Positions 24,068-33,286 of a stretch of 62,186 bases of DNA are shown piece by piece. The translations under genes and the position numbers were made by a program. Positions within the stretch are counted from its first letter, which is position 1, and each line of letters starts with the position of its first letter. Below the pieces are notes generated by a model that was not told the DNA's origin, did not search any database, and saw only the letters and a program-made list of their open reading frames with translations. Source of the stretch: Campylobacter concisus (lineage in GTDB: Bacteria > Campylobacterota > Campylobacteria > Campylobacterales > Campylobacteraceae); the NCBI RefSeq assembly GCF_001891085.1, contig NZ_JXUP01000007.1, positions 181-62,366 on the forward strand, written 5' to 3'.

Positions 24068-24679
24068 ATGAAAGTATTAAATCTTTTCGCAGGACTTGGT
24101 GGTAACCGCAAGTATTGGGACGAAGTAGCAAGAGAAAAAGGCATAAACATAGAGGTAACAGCCGTTGAGTTTGATCCTGAAATAGCAAAGGCTTATACAA
24201 AGCGTTATCCAAACGACAATGTGATAATTGGCGACGCTTGGGATTATGCTGCTAAAAACTACTTAGATTTTGATTTTATATGGGCGTCTCCGCCTTGCCA
24301 AACTCATAGTAGGCTAAATACTGGCAACAATTTACGTTGGCAACATACTAGAAAATTGCCTGATTTTAGACTTTATGAGCTTATATCGTATCTTAAGACG
24401 TTTTGCAAAAAAGCTTTTGTAGTTGAAAACGTAGTGCCATACTATGAGCCACTTATAAGACCAACCGCCGAGATAGGCAGACATTATTTTTGGGCTAATT
24501 TTGATCTATTTTTTTTAAGTAATGATAAATTCAGGATCATAGAGAAAGTTAAAATAGGCGACTTTAAAGACCTCGACTTGAGCGAGTTTAATATAACAAA
24601 TAAACGCCAGGCTGTAAGAAATGAAGTTGATTATGAGATAGGCAAAAAGATATTTGAGCGTTATTTGGAGAGCAGATGA
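24068..24679 (+). CDS. Orphan C5-cytosine DNA methyltransferase
   Basis: A 203-residue C5-type methyltransferase. Motif I F-A-G-L-G-G is at 7-12, motif IV S-P-P-C-Q at 74-78 (catalytic Cys77) and motif VI E-N-V-V at about 118-121. It is far shorter than full restriction-linked enzymes and has little room for a separate target domain. It has no restriction partner, so it probably protects phage DNA or regulates it. The ATG at 24068 follows GGGGCGTGAG; a TTG at 24056 is in frame. Confidence 0.82.
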   Translation: MKVLNLFAGLGGNRKYWDEVAREKGINIEVTAVEFDPEIAKAYTKRYPNDNVIIGDAWDYAAKNYLDFDFIWASPPCQTHSRLNTGNNLRWQHTRKLPDFRLYELISYLKTFCKKAFVVENVVPYYEPLIRPTAEIGRHYFWANFDLFFLSNDKFRIIEKVKIGDFKDLDLSEFNITNKRQAVRNEVDYEIGKKIFERYLESR

Positions 24680-24861
24680 AAGCCGTATATATCACGATAA
24701 CCGAAAGCGGAGCTAGCATAATCGCAAAGGTAGCGGACGAAAACAAAAAGATACTTGATAGCTTTGAGATAAGCCGTAAAGACGCAAGCGGAGTGCTTGA
24801 AGTAATGAGAAAGTGGAACGAGAAGCACAAAGACGAAAAGGAGGCTAGCCTTGATATATAA
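24676..24861 (+). CDS. Small hypothetical phage protein
   Basis: A 61-residue acidic/basic mixed protein with no recognised domain, in ATGA overlap with the C5 methyltransferase and overlapping the adenine methyltransferase by 11 bases. Confidence 0.6.
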   Translation: MKAVYITITESGASIIAKVADENKKILDSFEISRKDASGVLEVMRKWNEKHKDEKEASLDI

Positions 24862-25684
24862 CTCTGCCCCTTTGCCATTTCAAGGACAAAAAAGAAATTT
24901 TATTAAGCAATTTAGAGAGCTTATACAAGACGAGTTTAGAGCGCATCGGAACGGAATTTTTATTGATGCCTTTGGTGGCTCTGGTCTGCTTAGCCACAAT
25001 ATAAAGCAAATTTATCCTAACGCAAGGGTAATTTACAATGACTACGATAATTACAGCGAAAGGCTGGCAAACATAGAGGCAACAAATGAGATTTTACGAT
25101 CAATGGCACCTATCACAGAAAAATATAAAAAAAATGAAAAAGTAAGTGAAGAGGATAGAGAAAAAATTATAAAAATCATAGATGAGTATATAAAAAGAGG
25201 ATATTTCATCGACTGGCTAACACTTAGCTCAAGGCTTCTTTTTGGAGGTAAATACTGCCACAATGAGTCTGAGCTTAAAAAAGAAAAGACGTTTTTTATA
25301 ACCAGCCAAAATACGCCTTTATATCAAGCAAATGGATATTTGAGGGGCGTTGAGATAATACGTAAAGATGCAATGGAGCTAATAAAAGAATTTGAAAATG
25401 AAGACGTTGTATTAATTTTAGATCCGCCATATTTACAAACAAACAAAGTAGGCTATAAGTGTTTTTGGGGGCTAAGAGATTTTTTAAAATTAATTAGGCT
25501 AGTGCGCGAGCCGTTTATATTTTTCTCAAGTGAGAATAGTGACATCTTGCCATACATAGACGACCGTGTAGAGTGTGGCGATGAAGTTTTTAAAGGATAC
25601 GGCCTAAAACAAGCAATTTTAGCTAATGGACAAGCGAAGGCTGATTATATGATCTACAAAAGCGGAGCAAGGGGGCTATTTTGA
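24851..25684 (+). CDS. Orphan Dam-like adenine DNA methyltransferase
   Basis: A 277-residue N6-adenine methyltransferase. SAM-binding motif I F-G-G-S-G is at 41-45 after an N-terminal P-F-Q-G-Q-K-R (motif X-like), and the catalytic D-P-P-Y is at 191-194. It belongs to the D12/Dam class; the target is unknown. It starts with TTG behind a strong AAAAGGAGGCTAGCC site; no ATG exists before the SAM motif. The two methyltransferases are adjacent, without a restriction gene. Confidence 0.85.
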   Translation: MIYNSAPLPFQGQKRNFIKQFRELIQDEFRAHRNGIFIDAFGGSGLLSHNIKQIYPNARVIYNDYDNYSERLANIEATNEILRSMAPITEKYKKNEKVSEEDREKIIKIIDEYIKRGYFIDWLTLSSRLLFGGKYCHNESELKKEKTFFITSQNTPLYQANGYLRGVEIIRKDAMELIKEFENEDVVLILDPPYLQTNKVGYKCFWGLRDFLKLIRLVREPFIFFSSENSDILPYIDDRVECGDEVFKGYGLKQAILANGQAKADYMIYKSGARGLF

Positions 25685-25715
25685 GATTAACAAAATGCAA
25701 AAAAGGAAAGAAAGA

Positions 25716-25973
25716 ATGGTACTAAATTATGCAGTTTACAAATTAGATATTGATGATATTGAAAATAGCAGCGACTGGTTTGATAAAGACGGATGTCTCA
25801 AATATAAGGAGAATTATTTATTTAAGACTTTGTGCGAAAGCGGAGCCTTAGAGAACGCCCAAATAGTTGCAGTGTTTTTTGATTATGATGATGCTGCCCA
25901 GTTTTGCAAAAAAAAGGTTTTAGTACAAGCTCTTATTATTTTTATTTTTGCACTCGTGGACACTACTCATTAG
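25716..25973 (+). CDS. Hypothetical protein, C-terminus frameshifted
   Basis: As read, an 85-residue protein from the ATG at 25716 (site AAGGAAAGA; an earlier ATG at 25695 is in frame). After Q-F-C-K-K-K the reading frame turns hydrophobic and stops at 25973. Adding one A to the A8 tract at 25908-25915 instead gives G-F-S-T-S-S-Y-Y-F and an acidic end, stopping at 26011 in TAATG overlap with the next gene. The true product is therefore probably about 98 residues. Function unknown. Confidence 0.58.
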   Translation: MVLNYAVYKLDIDDIENSSDWFDKDGCLKYKENYLFKTLCESGALENAQIVAVFFDYDDAAQFCKKKVLVQALIIFIFALVDTTH

Positions 25974-26010
25974 ACGCAGAAATGGGCGAATATGTAGAGG
26001 TAGGATATTA

Positions 26011-26268
26011 ATGCGACTAACTAGAAGCGAAAATAAAGCCTACCAACTAAGACTACTTGAAGCGTACCCACTTTGCCAAATATGTGAGGAGCAACAAAGC
26101 ATAGAGTGCCACCACGTAAGATATGGCAGATTTGGAGCAGATAAGGACGACAGCAAGCAAATAGCCGTTTGTAGAGAGTGCCATCAATGGTGCCACGCAC
26201 ACAAACACGAGAGTATAGAAAAATACGAGGAGGTAGCAGATGAGAATTGGCAACGTTTCGGCGAATAA
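26011..26268 (+). CDS. HNH-like nuclease domain protein
   Basis: An 85-residue protein with the pattern C-Q-I-C (about 21-24), H-H-V-R (about 33-36) and C-R-E-C-H-Q-W-C-H (about 54-62), a zinc-finger HNH-type fold as in YbcO/DUF968-like nucleases. It may act in recombination or packaging. The ATG at 26011 fits the TAATG overlap seen if the preceding gene is corrected; a longer reading to 25948 is unlikely. Confidence 0.65.
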   Translation: MRLTRSENKAYQLRLLEAYPLCQICEEQQSIECHHVRYGRFGADKDDSKQIAVCRECHQWCHAHKHESIEKYEEVADENWQRFGE

Positions 26269-26611
26269 ATACCACAACCGCAAGACCAAAGGCTTTGATA
26301 GTGCTAAAGAGTGGCGTAGAAACCAAGAGCTAGAAGCCTTACAGCGAGCTGGCGAGATAAGCGAGTTAAACCGCCAAGTGCCTTTTGTATTAATGCCTAG
26401 CTACACCATAGCAGACGAAACAACGAGACAAGGCTTTAGAACCGTGCGTGAGATCAGATATATAGCAGATTTTACCTATCGTCTTAAAAACGGCAAGAGA
26501 ATAATAGAGGACGTAAAAGGAATGCAAACGGACGTTTTTAAAATAAAGCGAAAACTGCTAGAGAGAAAAATAGCCCTTGGAGTGATAGAGGGCGAGTTTA
26601 GGATTTATTAG
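26240..26611 (+). CDS. DUF1064 putative resolvase/endonuclease
   Basis: A 123-residue DUF1064 protein. It has N-K-Y-H-N-R-K-T-K-G-F-D-S (about 9-21), E near 24, and Y-I-A-D-F-T-Y (about 73-79) with E-D-V-K-G at about 90-94, which resembles a PD-(D/E)XK core. Phage members are thought to resolve branched DNA. It overlaps the HNH-like gene by 29 bases. Confidence 0.78.
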   Translation: MRIGNVSANKYHNRKTKGFDSAKEWRRNQELEALQRAGEISELNRQVPFVLMPSYTIADETTRQGFRTVREIRYIADFTYRLKNGKRIIEDVKGMQTDVFKIKRKLLERKIALGVIEGEFRIY

Positions 26612-26615
26612 ATAA

Positions 26616-26975
26616 ATGGATTTGCCTAATTTAAAACATTTAGACGTATTTTATGCCGTGCTCGATAAGTTTTACCCAGGCTGGGAAAAGCGAGAGGATC
26701 ATTATTATTTAACGGAAATTTCGTTTTTAATAAGGGAGGTGTTAAATAGCCCCTATACGGACGAAACCGTTATTAATAATCTAAGAGTGAGCGAGGTAAA
26801 AAAATACCAAGCTGAACTTAACACGCTATTAAATACGCCTAAAGAATTTTTAGATTGGGTGTTAAAACATAGAATGACAGCAAGTAGGCAAAAGATGTGC
26901 CAAAGTAAATATTTAAGCACAAAGCCTAAACGCAAATATAAAAAGAAAAAATATCAACAACTGACTTTATTTTAG
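26616..26975 (+). CDS. Hypothetical phage protein
   Basis: A 119-residue protein, helical, with a very basic C-terminus (K-P-K-R-K-Y-K-K-K-K-Y) and no recognised domain. It lies between the resolvase-like and small terminase genes, where late-gene regulators often sit; that role is only a guess. Confidence 0.58.
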   Translation: MDLPNLKHLDVFYAVLDKFYPGWEKREDHYYLTEISFLIREVLNSPYTDETVINNLRVSEVKKYQAELNTLLNTPKEFLDWVLKHRMTASRQKMCQSKYLSTKPKRKYKKKKYQQLTLF

Positions 26976-26984
26976 GGGTAGAGA

Positions 26985-27470
26985 TTGGGAAAATTAAAAT
27001 TAACCGACAAAACAAAAGAGCAAATAATAGCCGATTATAAAGCAGGGATAAGCCAAAATCAACTAGCAAAAAATTACAAGCTAAGCCCAGCGACTATTAA
27101 TAAGCTATGTAAGAATATCCCTCAAGAAAATGTCGAAATAGTGAATACTTTAGTGAATACTGCGATAGCGACAAATAGGGCATTAGAGGGCAAAAGCCAA
27201 ATAGAAGTGAATAGTATTGAGCGAATAGTAGATGAAAGGACTAAGCATTTACTCTATTTTCAGAACGCAGCGCTTAGAAATCAAAAAATAGCGGACGAAA
27301 TGCTAGAGATGAGCGATAAGATAGCAGACGTTGAGGCTCACAGTAGGATAACCGCTAGGAATAAAGAAACCATATTTGGGAAAGAGCCACAGACGATTAT
27401 TAACAACACCAATGCACAGCAAAACGAAGTAACCGAAATTAGGCGAACGATAGTAAAGCTAGATAAATGA
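26985..27470 (+). CDS. Terminase small subunit-like protein
   Basis: A 161-residue protein with an N-terminal helix-turn-helix (residues 8-40, I-S-Q-N-Q-L-A-K-N-Y-K-L-S) and a helical remainder. It lies immediately before the large subunit (4-base overlap), so it should recognise the packaging site. It starts at TTG behind AGGGGTAGAGA. Confidence 0.75.
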   Translation: MGKLKLTDKTKEQIIADYKAGISQNQLAKNYKLSPATINKLCKNIPQENVEIVNTLVNTAIATNRALEGKSQIEVNSIERIVDERTKHLLYFQNAALRNQKIADEMLEMSDKIADVEAHSRITARNKETIFGKEPQTIINNTNAQQNEVTEIRRTIVKLDK

Positions 27471-28687
27471 TAATAGACTTAAACACCGCCCCTATATTCG
27501 AGCCACTACTGGAAAGCAAAAGATATAAAGGGGCTAAGGGCGGACGTGGTAGCGGAAAAAGCCATTTTTTTGCCGAGTGCATAATCGAAACAATGCTAAT
27601 CAACCCAGACGCTCGCATAGTTTGCATAAGAGAAATTCAACGATCGTTAAAATTTTCATCAAAAGCCCTAATAGAAAGCAAGATAAATAGCTTAGGGGTA
27701 AGTGAATATTTTGACGTGACACTAACCGAGATTAGGGCTAAAAAGGGCAATGGGTTAATAATTTTTCAAGGCATGCAAGATCATACAGCCGATAGTATAA
27801 AATCACTAGAGGGCTTTGATATTGCATGGGTGGAGGAAGCACAAAACTTAAGCAAGCGAAGTCTAGAGCTTTTACGTCCGACTATACGCAAGGAAAACTC
27901 CGAGCTTTGGTTTAGTTGGAACCCTGAAAACGAAACGGACGCAGTGGATAGCTTTTTTAAACAAATGCAAGAGAATGGCGCGACTGATTTTATTCTAGTT
28001 ACGGCCAATTTTAGTGATAATCCATTTTTGCCAACCGAACTATTTAACGAGCAAGAATATGACCGCAGGTATAATCCCAGCACCTACGAGCATATTTGGC
28101 TAGGGGGCTACAACACAAAGAGCGACGCACTTATTTTCAAGGGCAAATTTAGAGTAGAAAATTTTAGCACCGATGGGCTAGGAAATCCTTATCACGGCTT
28201 AGACTTCGGCTTTGCTAACGATCCGACAGCTGCGATAAGGTGTTATATACACGATCGCAAACTTTACATAAGCCACGAAGCTGGAGCGGTAGGATTAGAA
28301 CTTGATTATACAGCGGAGTTTTTAAAGGATCGGATCGAGGATATACATAGATATGTAATAAGAGCCGATAACGCACGCCCTGAAAGTATAAGCTACTTAA
28401 AAAGGCACGGACTAAGTATGATAACGCCAACAATAAAAGGCAAAGGCAGTATAGAGGACGGAATAGAGTTTATACGCAGTTTTGAGGCAATTATAATACA
28501 CGAGCGTTGCGTAGAAACGGCACGAGAATTTAGGCTATACAGCTACAAAACGGATCCACATAGCGGGGATATACTACCGCAAATATTAGATGAAAACAAC
28601 CACTACATAGACGCATTACGTTACGCCTTAGAGCCACTAATAAAAAGCAAAACAACAATTTGGGGGCACATTACAAGCCGAAGCTAA
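27467..28687 (+). CDS. terL: Terminase large subunit
   Basis: A 406-residue packaging motor of the PBSX/XtmB type. Walker A is G-G-R-G-S-G-K-S (25-32) and Walker B is D-I-A-W-V-E-E (118-124). The nuclease domain begins near G-L-D-F-G-F-A-N-D (about 244), with a late acidic residue in Y-I-D-A-L-R-Y. It cuts and translocates DNA into the prohead. The following 45 bases are non-coding. Confidence 0.94.
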   Translation: MIIDLNTAPIFEPLLESKRYKGAKGGRGSGKSHFFAECIIETMLINPDARIVCIREIQRSLKFSSKALIESKINSLGVSEYFDVTLTEIRAKKGNGLIIFQGMQDHTADSIKSLEGFDIAWVEEAQNLSKRSLELLRPTIRKENSELWFSWNPENETDAVDSFFKQMQENGATDFILVTANFSDNPFLPTELFNEQEYDRRYNPSTYEHIWLGGYNTKSDALIFKGKFRVENFSTDGLGNPYHGLDFGFANDPTAAIRCYIHDRKLYISHEAGAVGLELDYTAEFLKDRIEDIHRYVIRADNARPESISYLKRHGLSMITPTIKGKGSIEDGIEFIRSFEAIIIHERCVETAREFRLYSYKTDPHSGDILPQILDENNHYIDALRYALEPLIKSKTTIWGHITSRS

Positions 28688-28732
28688 CACCCAAAAACGC
28701 CTTATTATTAATCAAAAATAAAAGGCGGAATA

Positions 28733-29968
28733 ATGGGGCAAAAAATAACCGACAGCTTAGAAAACCTAGTAACGAAAATGGGGCAAATGACGGCGAATAG
28801 AGATTATACGCCATTATTAGTCACAAACACACAGCTTTTAAACGCTTATAACAATGGCTGGATAGCCAAACGCTACATTAAAAAGACCATAGGCGATATG
28901 TTAAAAATGGGGCGTGAAATCGACTGGGGGAATATAGACGAGGAACGCAAAAAAGAGTTTTTTAACGCTTGTGGGAAACTAGAAATCGACGGCATTATTA
29001 AAGACCTGCTTTTTAACGTTTTGCTTTACGGCGAGGCGGCAATATTAGCCGTAACGGATGCAAGCGAGGAAGCCTATCAATTACCATTAAGCCCCGATGA
29101 AACAATTAAACAATTTATCGTTTTTGGTAAAGGCGAATTTAAAGCAAGAAATGCAGAACACAAATTTAACCGACCTAGCCTTTATGATGTAAAGGGAGTT
29201 AAGACACACGTTAGCCGTCTTTGTGTAGTGCAAGGGGGAATAAAAAGCTACGGCGTAAAACAGCGTGAAAGCATAAGTGATATAGCCACTGCCCTAGACG
29301 TGATAAAAATGTTTGACACTATCACGCTAAGTGTTAGCGACTTGATCGAGGAGTGCAAAATAGATATTTATAGAATGCACGGATATAACGAGCAAATAGC
29401 AATGGGCAATGAGGGCGAGATACTAAAACGGCTAAGACTAATAAATGAAGCCAAAAGCTACACTAACGCAATAGCTATGGATATGGAGGACGACTACCTA
29501 ACCAAAGAAAACAATTTAGCTGGAATAGCCGAGCTTTGGAGTAAGAGTTGTATAGTAGTAGCAGGCGCGCTAAATCGCCCTATTAGCATACTATTTGGCG
29601 AGGGTGCTGGTGGCTTTAGTAGTGGCGAGGAGGACAACCGAGCATATTATGAAACTATCAACGAATTACAAAACACCCTATTGCGCCCCGTTTATGATTT
29701 TATTGACCCTTTCCTTTTAGGCGAAAATTTAGAATACGATTTTTACAGTATCGACAGCTTAAACGATAAAGAAAAAGCCGAAATTTTAAACGTTAAAAGC
29801 ACGGCATTAGGCAATTTATTAGATAAGGGCGTAATAACCGAAGCGATCATTTTAAAAGAGCTAAAAGACGAGGGGTTGATTAAAAACATAAGTGTAGAGG
29901 ATATAAACGAAGCCGAGCTATTAGCCCAAAAGTTAGACGAGCCAGCCGATGAAACCGACCTTATCTGA
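28733..29968 (+). CDS. Portal protein (DUF1073)
   Basis: A 411-residue DUF1073 portal protein. Typical landmarks are the N-terminal T-Q-L-L-N-A-Y-N-N-G-W-I and the late F-G-E-G-A-G-G-F-S-S-G-E-E-D. It forms the dodecameric ring through which DNA enters the head. A 20-base overlap leads to the head morphogenesis gene. Confidence 0.9.
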   Translation: MGQKITDSLENLVTKMGQMTANRDYTPLLVTNTQLLNAYNNGWIAKRYIKKTIGDMLKMGREIDWGNIDEERKKEFFNACGKLEIDGIIKDLLFNVLLYGEAAILAVTDASEEAYQLPLSPDETIKQFIVFGKGEFKARNAEHKFNRPSLYDVKGVKTHVSRLCVVQGGIKSYGVKQRESISDIATALDVIKMFDTITLSVSDLIEECKIDIYRMHGYNEQIAMGNEGEILKRLRLINEAKSYTNAIAMDMEDDYLTKENNLAGIAELWSKSCIVVAGALNRPISILFGEGAGGFSSGEEDNRAYYETINELQNTLLRPVYDFIDPFLLGENLEYDFYSIDSLNDKEKAEILNVKSTALGNLLDKGVITEAIILKELKDEGLIKNISVEDINEAELLAQKLDEPADETDLI

Positions 29969-30773
29969 ATTATTTAACAAAAAACGCAATAAAGAGTTTA
30001 AGCCTGCTCAGCCTAGCAAGCGTGCAGAGGTTAAATATCGTAACGCCTTATTGCTATTAATAGCCTCTTTAAAAACGGCTTTATTAAAAAGGCTTAGAGC
30101 GTTTTTGCTTGGTAATCCTAGCGACGCCGAAATCATAGAACATACAACCCAAATACTAGACGGACTACGAAAAGCCGACACATTAGACTACGCCAAAAAG
30201 CTAAGCCGTGGTGTAGTTAGTGCAGTAAATGAAACCAACAAAGAGCGATTAATCCAAAACGTGCAAAAAGGCACTGATGTAGATTTAACCCCACTTGTGG
30301 GAGATACTGCCGTAAAAACAAAATTAGATGAATACATAGCCAAAAACGTGAGTTTGATAACCTCGGTTAAAAATGACTATTTAAATGACGTAGAAAAAGC
30401 GATAAGAGAGAGCTACCTACAAAACGGCAGGGCTGAAAATTTAGCCACGATCATACACGAACGCACGGGCGTAAGCAAAAGCAGAGCTAGGCTAATAGCT
30501 AGAGATCAAACGGCAAAAATCAACGCCGAATTAGATCAAGAACGAATGCAAGGGCTAGGCGTAAAGCTTTATATTTGGCAGACGGCGAAAGATGAAAGGG
30601 TAAGGCACACGCATGCGAATATGCAAGGCGTACTATGTCGTTTTGATGATGATAGCGTATATAGCAAGGACGGCGGCAAAACGTGGATAAAACGAGAAGC
30701 GGACAAGCCGAAATGTAAGCCCGGCGTTGATATACAATGCCGTTGTTTTGCAAAAGCAATCATAGGGGTATAA
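29949..30773 (+). CDS. Minor head protein (SPP1 gp7/MuF type)
   Basis: A 274-residue head morphogenesis protein. The MuF core is at the C-terminus (A-R-D-Q-T-A-K-I-N near 180 and E-R-V-R-H-T-H-A-N-M near 215, ending C-R-C-F-A-K). It is a minor head component associated with the portal. It abuts the protease/scaffold gene. Confidence 0.86.
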   Translation: MKPTLSELFNKKRNKEFKPAQPSKRAEVKYRNALLLLIASLKTALLKRLRAFLLGNPSDAEIIEHTTQILDGLRKADTLDYAKKLSRGVVSAVNETNKERLIQNVQKGTDVDLTPLVGDTAVKTKLDEYIAKNVSLITSVKNDYLNDVEKAIRESYLQNGRAENLATIIHERTGVSKSRARLIARDQTAKINAELDQERMQGLGVKLYIWQTAKDERVRHTHANMQGVLCRFDDDSVYSKDGGKTWIKREADKPKCKPGVDIQCRCFAKAIIGV

Positions 30774-31892
30774 ATGGATTTTAAGATAAACGATGACGGC
30801 TACATAATAACAAAAGCCAAAATGGCAAGTATTCAGCCTATGGAATACCTGGGCGAGGAAATAGGACGCACAAGCGGCAAGGTATATAAAGTTTTTCGGG
30901 ATGAAAAAGAAGTTTTTAGCCCTGAAACAATAAAAAGCTTTGAGGGTAAGCCGCTAACGCTAACACACCCAGACGACGACGTAACCGCCAAGAACTGGAA
31001 AGATACTGCCATAGGACATATTCAAAACGTGCGCCGTGAGGGTGATTTTTTGGTAGGCGACGCATATATAAACGACGAAATAGCGATCAAAATAATAAAA
31101 GAACAAGGAATAAAGGAGGTAAGTTGCGGATATGACAGCAAACTAATCGAGCGTGATGGGAAAATTTGGCAAACGAATATAAGGGGCAATCATTTGGCAG
31201 TAGTAGCCGAGGGGCGAGCTGGCAAAGATTGTAAATTAGGTGATAGCAAAAGGATAAAAATGAAATTCATAAATAAATTAAAAGGCGCTTTGACAGCAGC
31301 CAAAAAGTTTAAAGACAACGACGAAGTTGGTAAAGAGAAAGTAGAGGAAGCTAACGAGGCTAATAATGAGCTAGTTGATCTTTTAGAGCAAGCATTAAGT
31401 GGAGCTGAGGAAGTAAGCACAAAACTAGACGAAACAACAGCAGAGCTTGAAAAAACAAAAACTGAGCTAGCAGATGTAAAAGCCAAAAGCGTAAAAGACG
31501 ATGACGGCACGGACGAGAACGCAGAAATTGCCGAGCTAAAAGCTAAAATTGAAGCGTTGGAAAAAGAAAACGCCGAGCTAAAAGCAGAGATCGAGAAACT
31601 AAAAGGCGAGGCAGCTACAACCGAAGCCGTAACAGACGCTAAAGCAAATTTTAGCCACGTAAAACTAAGCGACGCTAAGAACGCTAGGGGCGTTTATGAG
31701 GCGGTTATCCTAGATAGTAAAGTATTTGAGGCTAGCGAACTCAAAAAGCTAAGCGATAGCGAGATACACGCTTTGTACCTAGGGCTAAAGGCGGCTAAAA
31801 GGACTAAAGACAACAGCGGCAGCGTGTTAGATAAATTTTACGACGCTAAGCCAAACAAAATTGATTTAAATAAAAAATTTGGAGGTAAATAA
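30774..31892 (+). CDS. DUF2213 prohead protease fused to scaffold
   Basis: A 372-residue protein. Residues 1-160 match DUF2213 (G-K-P-L-T-L-T-H-P-D-D-D-V and E-V-S-C-G-Y-D), thought to be the capsid maturation protease. Residues about 185-290 form a Glu/Lys/Leu coiled coil like a scaffold, which the protease may later remove. The stop overlaps the next ATG by one base. Confidence 0.82.
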   Translation: MDFKINDDGYIITKAKMASIQPMEYLGEEIGRTSGKVYKVFRDEKEVFSPETIKSFEGKPLTLTHPDDDVTAKNWKDTAIGHIQNVRREGDFLVGDAYINDEIAIKIIKEQGIKEVSCGYDSKLIERDGKIWQTNIRGNHLAVVAEGRAGKDCKLGDSKRIKMKFINKLKGALTAAKKFKDNDEVGKEKVEEANEANNELVDLLEQALSGAEEVSTKLDETTAELEKTKTELADVKAKSVKDDDGTDENAEIAELKAKIEALEKENAELKAEIEKLKGEAATTEAVTDAKANFSHVKLSDAKNARGVYEAVILDSKVFEASELKKLSDSEIHALYLGLKAAKRTKDNSGSVLDKFYDAKPNKIDLNKKFGGK

Positions 31893-32335
31893 TGGGCTAT
31901 TTAGATAAAAGAGCTTTTGCAGGACAAGTAGCTAGAGCGGGCGAAAGTGCCGTAGTAGCGTTAGCTTATGTAAATAACGATACCGAGGTTATCCCTTTTG
32001 GCGTATTTGTGACTAGCAAGGACGGCGGCGTAGCCAAAGTAAGCAAAGCAACCGATCAGATTATGGGCGTTAGCCTTAAAATGGGGACTAAGAGCGAAAA
32101 CAAGCCAAGCGAGGTTATGAGCGTTTTATCAATCTCTTATGGTAGTGAAGTTTGGGTACAAGGTAAAGAAAATCACGGCTTAGCAGTTGGCGACACTATC
32201 CAAGTAGAAGCAACAGCAGGCGCAGACGCTGGCAAGGTAGCTAAAGCGGCAACGCTAGCAGTGACAGCAGCTAAAGACAAATTTTACGTAACCGAAGTAA
32301 GCGGTAATCTTGTAAAACTAATGAGAAAGGAATAA
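31892..32335 (+). CDS. Capsid cement/decoration protein
   Basis: A 147-residue beta-rich protein of the Gp24-like structural cement type, predicted from position between scaffold and capsid genes and from its small, Val/Gly-rich, Cys-free sequence. It is not proven by a motif. Confidence 0.65.
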   Translation: MGYLDKRAFAGQVARAGESAVVALAYVNNDTEVIPFGVFVTSKDGGVAKVSKATDQIMGVSLKMGTKSENKPSEVMSVLSISYGSEVWVQGKENHGLAVGDTIQVEATAGADAGKVAKAATLAVTAAKDKFYVTEVSGNLVKLMRKE

Positions 32336-32336
32336 T

Positions 32337-33284
32337 ATGAAACTAAGAGACGAGGAAATTTTAAGCCAGCTTGCGTCGGCAGCGGCTAGTTTTAACGAGG
32401 GCTTTAAAGAGCGTGAATATCCAGAAGTGCAACTAGCTAATTTTGTGCCTATTACACAAAAGGGCGACGAGAGCATAGACGCACTAGATTACGGCGAGAT
32501 CGAAGGAACGCAAGATTTAGAAAACGGCTTAATTGATGAAAACACAACGTCACTAGAAACCGAGGGTTTAAACATTACAGCCAAAAAAGGACTATACCTA
32601 ATATGGGCTAAGTCAGCGGTTTATACTAGCGAAGCAGTAGCTAGAGCTAAAAGGCTAGATATTGAGCTAGACACAGCAAACCTTAGCAACCTTGAGCGTA
32701 TAGCACTTCTTACAATGCAAAAAACAGCGCTTGTCGGTCACGCAAAGATCGGTGCGGTGCAAGGCTTGCTAAATAACACTAGCGTAAAAGCAAAAGACCT
32801 AACAGCTGGTACGGCAATTAGTACAATGACTGGTGCAGAAGCTAGAGCGTTTTTCTTATCGCTAATTGAGTTTGGCTACAAGCAAAACGGCGGGCTACTA
32901 ATTCCTAATACGATCGCAATCGACAGTGAAGACCTTATGGCACTAGCTAGCAAATATGATAACTCTATTAGCGCGGTAAATGGTGGCATAAACGCACTAA
33001 CCGCTATTAAAGAGGCACTAAAACAAAGCACGGGTGTCGATGTTAATATCGTCGGCATACCTTTAGGCTTCGCACAAGGCTTAGGTGGTGGCAAGGGTAA
33101 AAACAGAGCCGTTGTATATACAAAGAGCGAGGACGTGCTAAGCACTGATTGGGCTTTATCGCCGACAGCAATGCAACCATTTCAAAGAAGCGTATTAAGC
33201 TGGGAAATCGCCGTTAAAGCTAAATTTACGGGCACATTAATTCGCCAGCTTGACAAAGTGGTTTACGTAAATTACAAGGCTTAA
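32337..33284 (+). CDS. Major capsid protein (DUF2184)
   Basis: A 315-residue HK97-fold capsid protein of the DUF2184 family. The N-terminal arm (L-R-D-E-E-I-L-S-Q-L-A) is followed by the core and a late T-K-S-E-D-V-L-S-T-D-W-A-L-S-P-T. It begins two bases after the previous stop. Confidence 0.87.
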   Translation: MKLRDEEILSQLASAAASFNEGFKEREYPEVQLANFVPITQKGDESIDALDYGEIEGTQDLENGLIDENTTSLETEGLNITAKKGLYLIWAKSAVYTSEAVARAKRLDIELDTANLSNLERIALLTMQKTALVGHAKIGAVQGLLNNTSVKAKDLTAGTAISTMTGAEARAFFLSLIEFGYKQNGGLLIPNTIAIDSEDLMALASKYDNSISAVNGGINALTAIKEALKQSTGVDVNIVGIPLGFAQGLGGGKGKNRAVVYTKSEDVLSTDWALSPTAMQPFQRSVLSWEIAVKAKFTGTLIRQLDKVVYVNYKA

Positions 33285-33286
33285 TT

